The notes: generated by a model not told the origin, from the letters alone. 64,000 nucleotides of DNA from Paraprevotella clara YIT 11840 (GCF_000233955.1 NZ_JH376577.1:1-64000); one strand, 5' to 3'; numbered from the stretch's first letter, positions 17,062 through 25,963 are shown. Program-made: numbers and translations.

Positions 17062-18323
17062 AACCGAGAAACAAATTTGAAAAAGCAGTTCTTGCCCAAA
17101 GCAAGAAACTACGCCCGATAACCCCGATACAGATAAATTGGGCATTCCGTAATTGCGTGGAGCATTATGCACACCGCTTGCCGAAAGGTCGTACCACTTG
17201 TATGGATTGCGGTCATAGTTGGGTAATGACGGAGCAGACCGAGCATTGTACGTGTCCCGAATGTGGAGCAAGTTTGAAAGTCTGCCTCACCTATCAGCGC
17301 AAGGTAAGACAAAAGCAGTATTTCACAACCCTTACCACAAGCGGAGAATACCAAGTGCTACGAATGTTCTTGCTTGTCGTGGGTATGGAGAAAGGGGTTA
17401 ATGCCAAGTCCTATGCCCTTGAAATCGGGCAGTATTGGTGGAATGAACAAGGGCGTAAGGCTGTTGTTGCCATTCCACGCACATTGGGATGCTACATCGA
17501 CACGTTCTCATTCGCTTCTCCTTTTGCTATCCGCAATGACAATGAAGCGTACCGCCATATTTCATATTCCCCGATATATCCAAGATATAAGGTGTTGCCG
17601 ACGCTCCGCAGAAACGGCTTTAACGGCAATTTCCACGACATTGTACCCACCAAACTAATACCGGCATTATTGTCGGACAGCCGTGCGGAAACGCTGTTGA
17701 AGGCAGGGCAATATCCCATGTTGCGCTACTATCTGTACCACTCTTTCAATATTGGAGAGTATTGGGCTTCAATCAAGATATGTATCCGCAACGGCTATAC
17801 CATTGAGGACGGCTCAATGTGGCGTGACACCATAGACCTCCTGCGTCATTTCGGCAAGGACACAAACAGCCCGAAATACGTTTGCCCTGCCGACCTCAAA
17901 GTTGAACACGACAAGTTGGTGGCAAAGCGCAACCTGCAAAGGAAACATGAGCGGACTGAACAGCAACGCAGGAAAGCGATTGAGGACGAGAAACAATATC
18001 TGAAAGCTAAGGGCATATTCTTCGGACTTGCCTTTACCGACAGCCTTATTTGCGTCAAAGTCATAGAGAGCGTGGAAGAAATGGCAGAGGAAGGAAGGAC
18101 GATGCACCATTGTGTGGGCGGTTACCACAAACGAAAAGACTCCCTTATCCTATCCGCCACCATTGACGGAAAACGAATTGAAACGATAGAGGTGTCACTA
18201 AAAACTTTTGAGGTGGTGCAGTGTCGTGGCGTATGCAACGAGAACTCCGAATACCACGACCGCATCATCGCCCTTGTGAACAAGAACGCCAACCTTATCC
18301 GCCAGCGGATGAAAGCGGCATAA
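17058..18323 (+). CDS. pcfJ: PcfJ-like protein with zinc-ribbon
   Basis: A 421-aa protein of the PcfJ-like family. A CxxC...CxxC zinc ribbon (CMDCGHSW ... CTCPECGAS, about 54-75) is followed by a long conserved body; the C-terminal part has MHHCVGGYHKRKDSLIL and ETIEVSLKTFEVVQCRGVCN, the family's most typical stretch. The start overlaps pcfK. PcfJ/PcfK pairs travel with conjugative elements, but their biochemical role is not established. The His-His-Cys motif looks catalytic or metal-binding. Confidence 0.85.
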   Translation: MKPRNKFEKAVLAQSKKLRPITPIQINWAFRNCVEHYAHRLPKGRTTCMDCGHSWVMTEQTEHCTCPECGASLKVCLTYQRKVRQKQYFTTLTTSGEYQVLRMFLLVVGMEKGVNAKSYALEIGQYWWNEQGRKAVVAIPRTLGCYIDTFSFASPFAIRNDNEAYRHISYSPIYPRYKVLPTLRRNGFNGNFHDIVPTKLIPALLSDSRAETLLKAGQYPMLRYYLYHSFNIGEYWASIKICIRNGYTIEDGSMWRDTIDLLRHFGKDTNSPKYVCPADLKVEHDKLVAKRNLQRKHERTEQQRRKAIEDEKQYLKAKGIFFGLAFTDSLICVKVIESVEEMAEEGRTMHHCVGGYHKRKDSLILSATIDGKRIETIEVSLKTFEVVQCRGVCNENSEYHDRIIALVNKNANLIRQRMKAA

Positions 18324-18347
18324 TATCGACATCTAACAACTAACATT

Positions 18348-18605
18348 ATGGAAGTAAGATTTGAAAGCATGGTTTTCCTATGGGATGATAAAATCCCCAC
18401 GATGTTCCTTGAATTTATGAACCTCCTCACTCTTTGTCAGAGTGAGGAGCAATTAAGGGCGAGCGTCAAGGACTTTGCCGAGAAACACGAACTTGACAAG
18501 TTCTTCCTTTACGGCTTCGGCTCTCATCATTTCTACCTGCACCAACGCTACACGAGCGACCCCGAAATGGTGATGCAACGCAGAGTGCTGTCTGTACATT
18601 TCTAA
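18348..18605 (+). CDS. Hypothetical protein (85 aa)
   Basis: Starts MEVRFESMVFLWDDKIPTMF and ends MQRRVLSVHF; soluble, with no recognised domain. In the same rightward run, 24 nt after pcfJ. Confidence 0.6.
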   Translation: MEVRFESMVFLWDDKIPTMFLEFMNLLTLCQSEEQLRASVKDFAEKHELDKFFLYGFGSHHFYLHQRYTSDPEMVMQRRVLSVHF

Positions 18606-18625
18606 TCATCTAAATAACAACGACT

Positions 18626-18856
18626 ATGGCAACAAAAATGACAATTAACGGAGTAAGCACCTGCCAATCGGCAGGAACGGAGAACTACGAGAAATTCCAA
18701 ACGGGTATCGGCAGACGCAAACGCACCCTTGTGCAATACGACTACCGCCACATGGACGGGGAACTTTTCTCTTGTGTCAAACCCACATTAGACGAATGTC
18801 GAGCCGCACGGGACAAGTGGCTAACGGCAAAGGAAAGGAAGGAGAACAAGCGATGA
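18626..18856 (+). CDS. DUF3873 family protein
   Basis: A 76-aa protein: MTINGVSTCQSAGTENYEKF, then QYDYRHMDGELFSCVKPTLDECRAARDKWL, the DUF3873 pattern found in Bacteroidales conjugative elements. Two cysteines (CQ.., SCV) are conserved-looking. It overlaps the next gene by 4 nt (ATGA), indicating coupling. Function unknown. Confidence 0.8.
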   Translation: MATKMTINGVSTCQSAGTENYEKFQTGIGRRKRTLVQYDYRHMDGELFSCVKPTLDECRAARDKWLTAKERKENKR

Positions 18857-19101
18857 ACGAAGCAGGCTACCAAACGCTGATAGTCAAATTCAGCGAACCC
18901 ATTACGGCATTGGACGGCATCTTTGACGATGCCGAAGCGTGGGGAGTTGATACCCTAAAGGGGTGGATAGACAGCTATGAAAGCAGCCGTTTCACTGCCA
19001 TTGACAGCCATACGGCAGTCATCACGAGCGAGTATAACATGGAATGTCTGAAAGAGTGGCTGGAAAAATGCACACCCATAACCGAGAAAACAGAATTTTG
19101 A
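18853..19101 (+). CDS. Hypothetical protein (82 aa)
   Basis: Starts MNEAGYQTLIVKFSEPITAL. The ATGA overlap with the DUF3873 gene fixes the start. Acidic, with no recognised family. Followed by a GC-rich hairpin. Confidence 0.65.
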   Translation: MNEAGYQTLIVKFSEPITALDGIFDDAEAWGVDTLKGWIDSYESSRFTAIDSHTAVITSEYNMECLKEWLEKCTPITEKTEF

Positions 19102-19107
19102 ACATTG

Positions 19108-19127
19108 GGGCGGTGTCCGCACCGCCC
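19108..19127. repeat. GC-rich hairpin
   Basis: GGGCGGTG tccg CACCGCCC, a perfect 8-bp stem just after the stop at 19101. There is no T-run; it may be an RNA stabiliser or weak terminator. Confidence 0.55.
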
Positions 19128-19154
19128 GAACCATAAACCTAAAAGACAACGGAT

Positions 19155-19463
19155 ATGATAGCAAAGACAATTTTAGAGCAGATTGGCGGCAGACGCTTTG
19201 CCGCCATGACGGGAAGCAAAGACTTCACAGACATGGGCAACGGCTTGCGCATGAGCCTTGCGAGGAACAAAACGAGTGCCAACCGTCTTGACATCATTTA
19301 CGACGGAGGTGCAGACCTCTACAATATGCGTTTCTACCGCAGGACGTTCAGCAAAAAGACATTCGAGAGCAGGACGAAGGACATTGAAACGCACGAGGGG
19401 ATATATTGCGATATGCTGGAGGAAATGTTCACGATGGTGACGGGGCTTTACACCCGTTTTTGA
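19155..19463 (+). CDS. Hypothetical protein (102 aa)
   Basis: Starts MIAKTILEQIGGRRFAAMTG and contains NGLRMSLARNKTSANRLDI; a small alpha/beta protein typical of this end of CTnDOT-like elements, of unknown function. Last gene of the small-gene run; a GNRA-loop hairpin follows at 19470-19485. Confidence 0.65.
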   Translation: MIAKTILEQIGGRRFAAMTGSKDFTDMGNGLRMSLARNKTSANRLDIIYDGGADLYNMRFYRRTFSKKTFESRTKDIETHEGIYCDMLEEMFTMVTGLYTRF

Positions 19464-19469
19464 GAGGTG

Positions 19470-19526
19470 GGCGGCGAAAGCCGCCTACTTTCTTTCAGTG
19501 AGCATGATGGCGGACAAAGAAAGTAG
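19470..19526. repeat. Two consecutive inverted repeats ending the small-gene run
   Basis: GGCGGC gaaa GCCGCC (19470-19485), then an 11-bp perfect inverted repeat CTACTTTCTTT (19485-19495) / AAAGAAAGTAG (19516-19526) with a 20-nt spacer. Probably a terminator region; it also marks the left edge of the AT-rich TIR-gene insert. Confidence 0.65.
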
Positions 19527-19593
19527 CAAAGAAACCTTTGTTTTAATCTGCGATAAATGGAAGCATAATATCTCTTATATGAATGATTTTCCG

Positions 19594-19601
19594 TACCTTT
19601 G
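19594..19601 (+). promoter_or_regulatory. Putative -7 element of the TIR gene
   Basis: TACCTTTG fits TAnnTTTG, 13 nt before the ATG at 19615. No clear -33 box. Confidence 0.45.
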
Positions 19602-19614
19602 CAAAAAATGAATT

Positions 19615-20718
19615 ATGAGTAAAATAAATACTACATATCAGGAATTAGCTGATTACATATTTTCCTTTTTTAGTTCATGTACAGCCCCTGGACAAGGATT
19701 ATTTTTGTTTCGTACATTAAATGCTACTACTCGAAAATATGGTAAAACACAAGCGGAAATTAACTTGTGCCATATTGTAATATTCAATTTGTTGGAAAAT
19801 GGTTATTTGGAAGCCGCTAATGAACCATCTCCATTTGTAAGACTTACTGAAAAAGGATTTGATTATTTGCAGGGTGATGATTTAATTAAAAATCAAATAA
19901 ACCTTAAAGAATACATTGATTTATCAAAAGAAGATAGTAATGTAACATTCAATGGATTGTGGACTATCATAGGTATAAAAGATGTTGCTCCTTTTTATGT
20001 AGACGGACCTACATTTTTTAATACAATCAATCCTTTTGTAAATGTAGCTACAAATTATTCTGCATATATTCAGATGTTATCAGACCAAAAAGAATCAACC
20101 TCTCGACATACTTGGTTTAAGACTCTGTTTCTACGACTGAAAAAATCGGATATACCTTCTTTTTTGGATGATTTATCGTTGAGTATTTATAAGTATTATG
20201 ATGAAAAGGACACCACAAATCAAACTAACAGTTATGATATAGGTGCGATTGTAAACCCTATCGTAGATGAGAATAAGGCAATTGTAGCAAAAAAGGTTTT
20301 TATTACTTATTGTTGGGAGAATGATGAACATAACGCATGGGTTCACAATTTAGCCAATGATTTAGATAAGGCGGGGTTTGATATTTTTATAGATATTAAA
20401 CAGCCGTTGGGTATTGAATTGAACCGTTTTATGGAACAAACAATTGCAAATGTTGATAAAGTTTTGATAATAGCCACTCCTGAATATAAAAAACGTGCTG
20501 ATAATAGAGAACGTGGTGTAGGATACGAAACTTCATTAATCACAGATGATTTAATTAAAGACCAAAACAGAATAAAATTTATTCCCATTATAAGAATTGG
20601 TAGCAAGGATAGCTCATATCCCATTTATTTAGGCAATAGAAAAGGATTATATATGAGAGAAGACAATGATTATACTCAAGCATTGAATGAATTGATAGAC
20701 AATATTAGAAATTATTAA
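19615..20718 (+). CDS. TIR/SEFIR-domain protein, probable defence or signalling cargo
   Basis: A 367-aa protein. Residues 1-85 look like a winged-helix domain (LCHIVIFNLLENGYLEA ... FVRLTEKGFDYLQ). The middle (about 100-210) is unrecognised. The C-terminal 140 residues are a TIR/SEFIR fold: KVFITYCWENDEHNAWVHNL, GFDIFIDIKQPLG, DKVLIIATPEYKKRAD and GVGYETSLIT. Bacterial TIR proteins are often NADases in phage defence; the Glu of YETS is a candidate catalytic residue. It is strikingly AT-rich beside its neighbours and boxed by inverted repeats, suggesting recent acquisition. Confidence 0.8.
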   Translation: MSKINTTYQELADYIFSFFSSCTAPGQGLFLFRTLNATTRKYGKTQAEINLCHIVIFNLLENGYLEAANEPSPFVRLTEKGFDYLQGDDLIKNQINLKEYIDLSKEDSNVTFNGLWTIIGIKDVAPFYVDGPTFFNTINPFVNVATNYSAYIQMLSDQKESTSRHTWFKTLFLRLKKSDIPSFLDDLSLSIYKYYDEKDTTNQTNSYDIGAIVNPIVDENKAIVAKKVFITYCWENDEHNAWVHNLANDLDKAGFDIFIDIKQPLGIELNRFMEQTIANVDKVLIIATPEYKKRADNRERGVGYETSLITDDLIKDQNRIKFIPIIRIGSKDSSYPIYLGNRKGLYMREDNDYTQALNELIDNIRNY

Positions 20719-20720
20719 AA

Positions 20721-20760
20721 TTAAAAGTCCGAAGATGCTGAAATTTCTTCGGACTTTTAA
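20721..20760. terminator. Bidirectional terminator
   Basis: Perfect 15-bp stem (TTAAAAGTCCGAAGA / TCTTCGGACTTTTAA) with a 10-nt loop, A-rich on one side and T-rich on the other, between the converging TIR and lysozyme genes. Confidence 0.9.
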
Positions 20761-20764
20761 TTTG

Positions 20765-21292
20765 TTATTGTATATACAGTAGTGCAAACTCCGCCTTTCT
20801 CCGTTTGAGCAGCATGGCGTGGCGTTTCCCCTTATAGTTACAGAAAGCGATATACTCCCGATAGATATTCCTGTCGCCAGCCTCCAGCTTTCGGATCAGC
20901 TTGCTTTTGGGTATCTTCCCGTACCCCAACAGACGGTATGGACCGACATTGTAGGCAAGCGTGGCAAGAAGCAAGCTATCCTTCCGGAACTTCCGGAACA
21001 TTGCGCAGAACTTCCGCAGGTCTTTCCGCAGGAGCGCGTCCGCCTGCCGCTTCGTCATGGTACGTGCCGAATACCTTTCGCCCGGCAAAAGTTTGTGCCC
21101 ATATCCCACGTATGGGTAATGTTTTTCCGAGTGCCAGCCCTCAAAGAATTTCGTGCAGCACACCGCCCTCTCAAATGGTGGCAGACGGTAGATTGCCGCC
21201 TGCCCGTCCGTTCCCTCTCGGCGGCTGATCTGTGCGGACACAGAACAGACCGCAAGAAGCGAACAGACGACTACCATGAATATACGCATCAT
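20765..21292 (-). CDS. Phage-type lysozyme of the transfer operon
   Basis: A 175-aa protein with a signal peptide (RIFMVVVCSLLAVCSVSAQ) and a GH24-like muramidase fold. FFEGWHSEKHYPYVGYGHKL carries the likely catalytic Glu and the conserved glycine/threonine-type loop; TLAYNVGPYRLLGYG follows. It would open peptidoglycan locally so the mating channel can cross the wall. It is the last gene of the tra run and overlaps traQ (ATGATG at 21292/21289, both possible starts). Lysozymes at this position are common in CTnDOT relatives. Confidence 0.82.
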   Translation of the reverse strand: MMRIFMVVVCSLLAVCSVSAQISRREGTDGQAAIYRLPPFERAVCCTKFFEGWHSEKHYPYVGYGHKLLPGERYSARTMTKRQADALLRKDLRKFCAMFRKFRKDSLLLATLAYNVGPYRLLGYGKIPKSKLIRKLEAGDRNIYREYIAFCNYKGKRHAMLLKRRKAEFALLYIQ

Positions 21293-21795
21293 CGTGTAAG
21301 GGGCTTGAAGTTTCTGATGGGGACAACAGAAATAACCCCATCGTCCTTTACGTTTCGGTTGTTGAAGTCAAACTCCAGCTCGTAAGAGTTGTTGAAGTTG
21401 TCCTCCACCACCACGATGAAGTTGTGCGCTTCGTCGCCCTCCGCCGTGTAATACAGCCGGAACTTCTCGTTTTCAAGCAGGTAGCGGTCGTTGGGCAGGA
21501 ACGTGATTCCGCCCGCCATTTTCAGCGTGCCTTCCCCCTCGAACTGGAAATAACGAATGGTATAGAGGGTGTTGGCGAAGTCGCCCGTTTTTTTCAGCTC
21601 ACAGCGGATTTCCACCGTCTGCCCCCTCGTCACCTTGTTGGGTACTGGCATGGTTTCCACCGTGAAGGGATAGGATTGCTGGATGTCCATGTCATCGTCA
21701 CACGACACGAGTGTGAGCGATATGGCGGCGAACAGGCAGAGTGCCAACGCCTTGAAAATTGATATTCTCTTGTTCTTGTTGTTCAGTATGTTCAT
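21289..21795 (-). CDS. traQ: Conjugative transposon protein TraQ (DUF3872)
   Basis: A 168-aa lipoprotein: MNILNNKNKRISIFKALALC, then a lipobox around LVSC31. The mature part has PVPNKVTRGQTVEIRCELKKT and ends VVPIRNFKPLTR, the DUF3872/TraQ pattern. Presumably an outer-membrane or periplasmic component of the mating apparatus; exact role unknown. Overlaps the downstream lysozyme. Confidence 0.85.
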   Translation of the reverse strand: MNILNNKNKRISIFKALALCLFAAISLTLVSCDDDMDIQQSYPFTVETMPVPNKVTRGQTVEIRCELKKTGDFANTLYTIRYFQFEGEGTLKMAGGITFLPNDRYLLENEKFRLYYTAEGDEAHNFIVVVEDNFNNSYELEFDFNNRNVKDDGVISVVPIRNFKPLTR

Positions 21796-21819
21796 TGTCC
21801 TTTGATTTTTAAGTTATTG

Positions 21820-22692
21820 TTATTTTTTCGTTGTCAGTTGTAGATACTCGTTCAAGTCCTTGCAACCGTCATAGAGGGCGGAACGGTCGCAGACACGTTC
21901 CCCATAGTGTCCTTTCAGCGTTTCCAACGTCCGCCGTCCGGCTTCATCACGGTCAAGATAACAGTCTATGCGCCCGTAACCGCCCAAATACCTCATCGCC
22001 TTTTCCACGTTGGAAACCGAGTTCAGCACAAGACAGTCACCCGTTTCCAATCCGAGCGTGGCGGCGGAAAGGAAATCTATGAAGCCCTCAAATACGCTGC
22101 ACAAGTCAGCCGGAGAGCCTTCCGCCTTGATCGGCGACACATCCTTCGGAGGCACGCATCCTTTGAAGAAACGGCTGCGGATTTCATATCCACCAGCCAC
22201 ATTCGGGAAGCCGACGGCGAAATACCGCTTGCCACGCACTCCGTAATTCAGTTGGCAGCAATACCGGAATGCAATGCCGTAAGGAATGCCCCGTTCCGCC
22301 AGATAGTCCGTCAGTGGAGAATGAAACAGTGGGGCAGCTTCCACTCCTTCAAAGGCAGGTTCTGACGGTTTAGGCTGGAAAGTTGGTCTGCTCACTTCGG
22401 GAACAGGCATAGGCATATTGGCGGTTTCCGCTATGAATTTCACTTGTTCCATGAAGTCACCGCTTCGGATAAACTCCCCGGCAAGAGTGAAGATGTCGCC
22501 GCCCTTGCCCGTACCGAAGTCGTACCAGAGCTGTTTCGCCACGTTCACACGGAAAGATGGCGTGCGCTCATTGCGGTATGGCGCACGATACCACAACTCG
22601 TTGCCGCTTCTTCTGACAGGCTCATGCCCCAGCCGTGCGAGGAAGTCCGCAAGGGCTATATGCCTCATGGCGTCGATTTCCGTCCGTTCCAT
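21820..22692 (-). CDS. traP: TraP, DNA primase-like protein
   Basis: A 290-aa protein from MERTEIDAMRHIALADFL. The N-terminal part resembles the CHC2-type primase zinc-binding region in layout (YRNERTPSFRVNVAKQLWYDFGTGKGGDIFTL), but the usual cysteines are absent. The C-terminal half is a Toprim domain (VFEGFIDFLSAATLG, CYLDRDEAGRRTLETL). It probably primes replacement-strand synthesis on transferred DNA. The longer frame to 22734 would overlap traO by 34 nt, so 22692 is preferred. Confidence 0.85.
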   Translation of the reverse strand: MERTEIDAMRHIALADFLARLGHEPVRRSGNELWYRAPYRNERTPSFRVNVAKQLWYDFGTGKGGDIFTLAGEFIRSGDFMEQVKFIAETANMPMPVPEVSRPTFQPKPSEPAFEGVEAAPLFHSPLTDYLAERGIPYGIAFRYCCQLNYGVRGKRYFAVGFPNVAGGYEIRSRFFKGCVPPKDVSPIKAEGSPADLCSVFEGFIDFLSAATLGLETGDCLVLNSVSNVEKAMRYLGGYGRIDCYLDRDEAGRRTLETLKGHYGERVCDRSALYDGCKDLNEYLQLTTKK

Positions 22693-22700
22693 GCGGTGCG

Positions 22701-23276
22701 TCAGTTTATGATGAACTTCACGCCCACGCCCCACTGCGTATGAAACTTCCTCGTGTCACCACCCCACAGGCAACGCTCCCGGAGGTTGGCGAGCAGGGCG
22801 ATACGGTCTGCCACGTAAAACTCCACATCGAGCGTCAGCGCACCGCCGTAGATGAAGCCGTCCCGGTCATGGAGCGTGGAGCCGTCATGCAGTACCTTTT
22901 CGCCCCAGTTCACCGATTCATATCCGGCAAGAGCCGAAGCTCCTGCATAGACGAACACGATTTTACGGGCATCGGAGAGTATCTTGAAGTAGTAGCCGCC
23001 CTCCGCCGTGAACTGCGCCACGGGTATCTTCCCGTCCTTGTAAGGGTTGTTCTTCAACAGGTATTCGCCGCCGAACACCCATTTGTTTCCGCCTTTGGTA
23101 TAAGTGGAAAGAGCCGCCCCGAAACTGTACCCACCGTCGTTGCCGCCGGGATTGAAACCGTCCGCCATGTTCGCCCTGACCTCGATGCCCTGCATCTTCG
23201 GCAGGCATCGCTGGGCGTGCGCCTGCCCCGTACACAGGGCAAGCGACGCGATGATTATTGCGATGTACTTTCTCAT
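22701..23276 (-). CDS. traO: Conjugal transfer protein TraO
   Basis: A 191-aa exported protein with signal peptide RKYIAIIIASLALCTGQAHA. The mature chain is rich in alternating aromatic strands (GGYSFGAALSTYTKGGNKWVFG ... KFIIN end), consistent with a small outer-membrane beta-barrel. It matches the TraO family of Bacteroidales elements. Two nt separate it from traN upstream. Confidence 0.85.
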   Translation of the reverse strand: MRKYIAIIIASLALCTGQAHAQRCLPKMQGIEVRANMADGFNPGGNDGGYSFGAALSTYTKGGNKWVFGGEYLLKNNPYKDGKIPVAQFTAEGGYYFKILSDARKIVFVYAGASALAGYESVNWGEKVLHDGSTLHDRDGFIYGGALTLDVEFYVADRIALLANLRERCLWGGDTRKFHTQWGVGVKFIIN

Positions 23277-23278
23277 GG

Positions 23279-24265
23279 TCAGCGCACTTGAAGTTCGTTG
23301 ATAGTATTGGCACGTACCAAGTCCTCGTTCTCAATCATGAAAGACTGGTGGCGACCTCCGTTCTTCTCGTTGAGTTCCACCACGAGGCACTTGTCATCGG
23401 GAATGGTGAACTTCGCCATCGTGAACACCGTGCGCTCGCTCTTCTTGCCCGGCACGAGCGTAGCGTAATTCTGCGCACGGAGCGGCAGGATAATCTGCTC
23501 CTGCACGGCGGTACGCTTCGCCACCTTCTTGTCCACGATTTTCCATGTGATGTAGTCCACGTCGAAAGGCACGTTGCTCTGTTTTTTTATCTCCGTGTGG
23601 AAATAGAGCAAACCGTTATGCGTGTAGATGCCTTTCAGCAGGTACTGGATGCCGAATCGCTTGCAGCCGATGTGCTTCACCTCGCGCTTATTCTGCTTGT
23701 GGATGGACTTCATGATAAGGCGCACCAGCATCGGGCTTTCGCTGCCCAGCTCCTTCAGGTATATTTCCTGCGCATTGTTCGGGCGGTTCACTGCCTCGCC
23801 GTCATGGATGAAGTCGTACATCTCCACGTTGAGCAGCAGCGGTTCGGTGGCGTACTTCACGTTGAAGGCATAGAAACTCCCGTCCTCCGTTATCACGGAC
23901 ATATTGGTTTCGTTCGGGAAGTCCCTCACGGTAGCCTTCACGCGGATGACGTTCTCCGCTCCGTCGGCTTTGCCCGCAATCAGGTCGGGCGAGCCTAAAT
24001 CCACGTAGCGCACCTCCGAGGGGAAAATGACGTGGACGGTCTTGTCATAAGTCACTTCCAAGCCGTGCGGGGGAACCATGCGGTCAAAGGTTAGCTTCTT
24101 TGTCAGCCCGTGATACAGGTCGCCGTCCGCCTCCTTCTGCGGATAGACCTCCTTTGTCAATGTCGGTTGTTCACTTCCGTTGTCCGTTCCAACGGTTACG
24201 TTCTCCTGCGCGTTGGCAGTTGCGATGCCCATAGCGAGGGCAAACATGATGATTACTTTTCTCAT
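23279..24265 (-). CDS. traN: Conjugative transposon protein TraN
   Basis: A 328-aa periplasmic protein (signal RKVIIMFALAMGIATANAQ) of the TraN/DUF4138 family, regarded as the VirB9-like part of the outer core. Features include VPPHGLEVTYDKTVHVIFPS and VRYVDLGSPDLIAGKAD, the typical VirB9-like opening. The leader carries the recurring TTACTTTGGATTTTAGTGG box (24265-24283), overlapping the start codon. Confidence 0.9.
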   Translation of the reverse strand: MRKVIIMFALAMGIATANAQENVTVGTDNGSEQPTLTKEVYPQKEADGDLYHGLTKKLTFDRMVPPHGLEVTYDKTVHVIFPSEVRYVDLGSPDLIAGKADGAENVIRVKATVRDFPNETNMSVITEDGSFYAFNVKYATEPLLLNVEMYDFIHDGEAVNRPNNAQEIYLKELGSESPMLVRLIMKSIHKQNKREVKHIGCKRFGIQYLLKGIYTHNGLLYFHTEIKKQSNVPFDVDYITWKIVDKKVAKRTAVQEQIILPLRAQNYATLVPGKKSERTVFTMAKFTIPDDKCLVVELNEKNGGRHQSFMIENEDLVRANTINELQVR

Positions 24266-24319
24266 TACTTTGGATTTTAGTGGTAAATAAAAATTGGATT
24301 GTTGTTACTTTTTCTTTTT

Positions 24320-25669
24320 TCAATTCCTGTCCTGATAGAGCAAGACCTTGTACCCGGCTTTCAGATGCACCTTGACGGTACGCATCTTCTTAGCGATATA
24401 CTGGCTGGTTCCTTGTATCAGCCCTTTACCCAAATCGGAGGCGAGCTGCGCCCCTGCGTTGGTGGAGATATTGATGCTGCTGCCCAGCGAGCCGCCCATG
24501 TTGGCGGCAACCTCCCTGACGGCGTTCATCTCCATAGAGTTGGGAATGAAGATACCGGGCTGCCCGTCCGTGTCATACACCACCAGCTCTACCGGGATAA
24601 TCGTACCCGCGTACTCCAGCGACGTGATTTCAATATCAAGCCGTTCGCCCTGAATCTTTGCCGTGCCGATCACCACCGCATTACGGGGGATGATTTTGTC
24701 CGCTACCGCCATCGGCTCCAGCAGCCGGAGTTTGACAGCCTGCCCATCCGTCACACTCTGCGCCCCATAGACGCACGCCGACAGGGTGTTCTTGTCCGAC
24801 ACGGTCGTGACACCCACCGCCGTATTAAAACTGCGGTTGCGCTCCTGCGAGAAGGAGGCGACAAATTCGGCGATGCTCATCGGCTGTGAGAGCGAGGACA
24901 CCACCTGATGCGCCACCTGCCTGACAGGTGCTGCCGTGTCCTTTCCGGCTTTCTGCACTGGATAAGGCTCTGCCGCCTGTCCGACAGGTGGCTGTGTGCC
25001 GTTCTGTCCACCCATGTACTTCGCCGCCAGTTCGTAGGACTTCTCCATAAGTGCCACTTGGTCATCCACAGCGGACGCCTTGCCTTTCTCGCTTTCCAGT
25101 TCCGATTCCAGCGAAGCGATGCGCTCCAACAGTTCGTCCATATCCGCGTTGTCGTTCTTCGGCTGTTCATAGAAGTTGCCGAGCGTGGCATTGAGGTCGC
25201 GATAGGCGGCTGCGGAAGACTGGATGGTCTTCGGGGCGGATTTCACGTTCTCTTCCGTTCCTCCGGGATTGGCAAGGTCGAAGTCCCTGCCACCGTCCGT
25301 TTCCGCCACCTCTCGGTCGAACATATCGCCCAGTTCCTGCATGGTGCGGCTGCGGTTCTCCTGCCGTTCCTCCATCGCCCCCTGCTCGTATGCTTTCGCC
25401 TTGTCGCCGATGATCTGGCGGTTCGCCTTGTCAGCGTCGGGCATTTCGATGTTGTAACCACTCGTTCCCGGTTGCTGTTCCTTGTCGGAAGACGGGGCGA
25501 ATATCAGCCACATAGCCCCGATGAATACCAGCACCATAGCGGGCAGCACTATCATTTTCTGACGTTTCAGCCTTTGGGCTTCGGTCAGCGGCTTGCGCTC
25601 CTTCTTCGGTTTCCCATTGTCGGGAGCCGCCTTGTTTTCGTTTTTAGGTTCATTCTTCGTCTGTTCCAT
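24320..25669 (-). CDS. traM: Conjugative transposon protein TraM
   Basis: A 449-aa VirB10-like protein: a cytoplasmic charged tail, one membrane helix (about 36-57, MIVLPAMVLVFIGAMWLIFA), then a long low-complexity periplasmic linker with a coiled-coil-like stretch (ELLERIASLESELESEKGK). The conserved C-terminal domain has RLLEPMAVADKIIPRNAVVIG and VKVHLKAGYKVLLYQDRN. It should bridge inner and outer membranes in the mating channel. Confidence 0.92.
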   Translation of the reverse strand: MEQTKNEPKNENKAAPDNGKPKKERKPLTEAQRLKRQKMIVLPAMVLVFIGAMWLIFAPSSDKEQQPGTSGYNIEMPDADKANRQIIGDKAKAYEQGAMEERQENRSRTMQELGDMFDREVAETDGGRDFDLANPGGTEENVKSAPKTIQSSAAAYRDLNATLGNFYEQPKNDNADMDELLERIASLESELESEKGKASAVDDQVALMEKSYELAAKYMGGQNGTQPPVGQAAEPYPVQKAGKDTAAPVRQVAHQVVSSLSQPMSIAEFVASFSQERNRSFNTAVGVTTVSDKNTLSACVYGAQSVTDGQAVKLRLLEPMAVADKIIPRNAVVIGTAKIQGERLDIEITSLEYAGTIIPVELVVYDTDGQPGIFIPNSMEMNAVREVAANMGGSLGSSINISTNAGAQLASDLGKGLIQGTSQYIAKKMRTVKVHLKAGYKVLLYQDRN

Positions 25670-25697
25670 ATAAATAAGGTATTACGTTGTGATTGTT

Positions 25698-25958
25698 TTA
25701 CGGCTTTACGGACAGTCCCACCTGTCCGGCATGGTCTGTTACTATCCGGTTGCCGCCATTCCTGCCGATGTCATAGACGGCTTTGCCGAAGGTGTAGATG
25801 GCAAGCACCGCGAAGGCGGCGAGCATCGCCAGCACGATGCGCCTGCGTGTCTTCGGGGGTAAACCGTCCAGATAGCCTTTGAGCCTTGCCACCAGCATTT
25901 TCTTTTTGTCGTGGAGCTTCCAGTACGCACGCCAAAATGATTTCCTGATTTTCTTCAT
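25698..25958 (-). CDS. traL: TraL (DUF3989) small membrane protein
   Basis: An 86-aa protein from MKKIRKSFWRAYWKLHDKKK. It has a basic N-terminal half and one transmembrane helix (RIVLAMLAAFAVLAIYTFGK). The longer frame to 26165 lies antiparallel-in-phase inside traK and is ignored. It sits between traK and traM as in CTnDOT. Role in the channel unknown. Confidence 0.85.
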   Translation of the reverse strand: MKKIRKSFWRAYWKLHDKKKMLVARLKGYLDGLPPKTRRRIVLAMLAAFAVLAIYTFGKAVYDIGRNGGNRIVTDHAGQVGLSVKP

Positions 25959-25963
25959 GTCCG

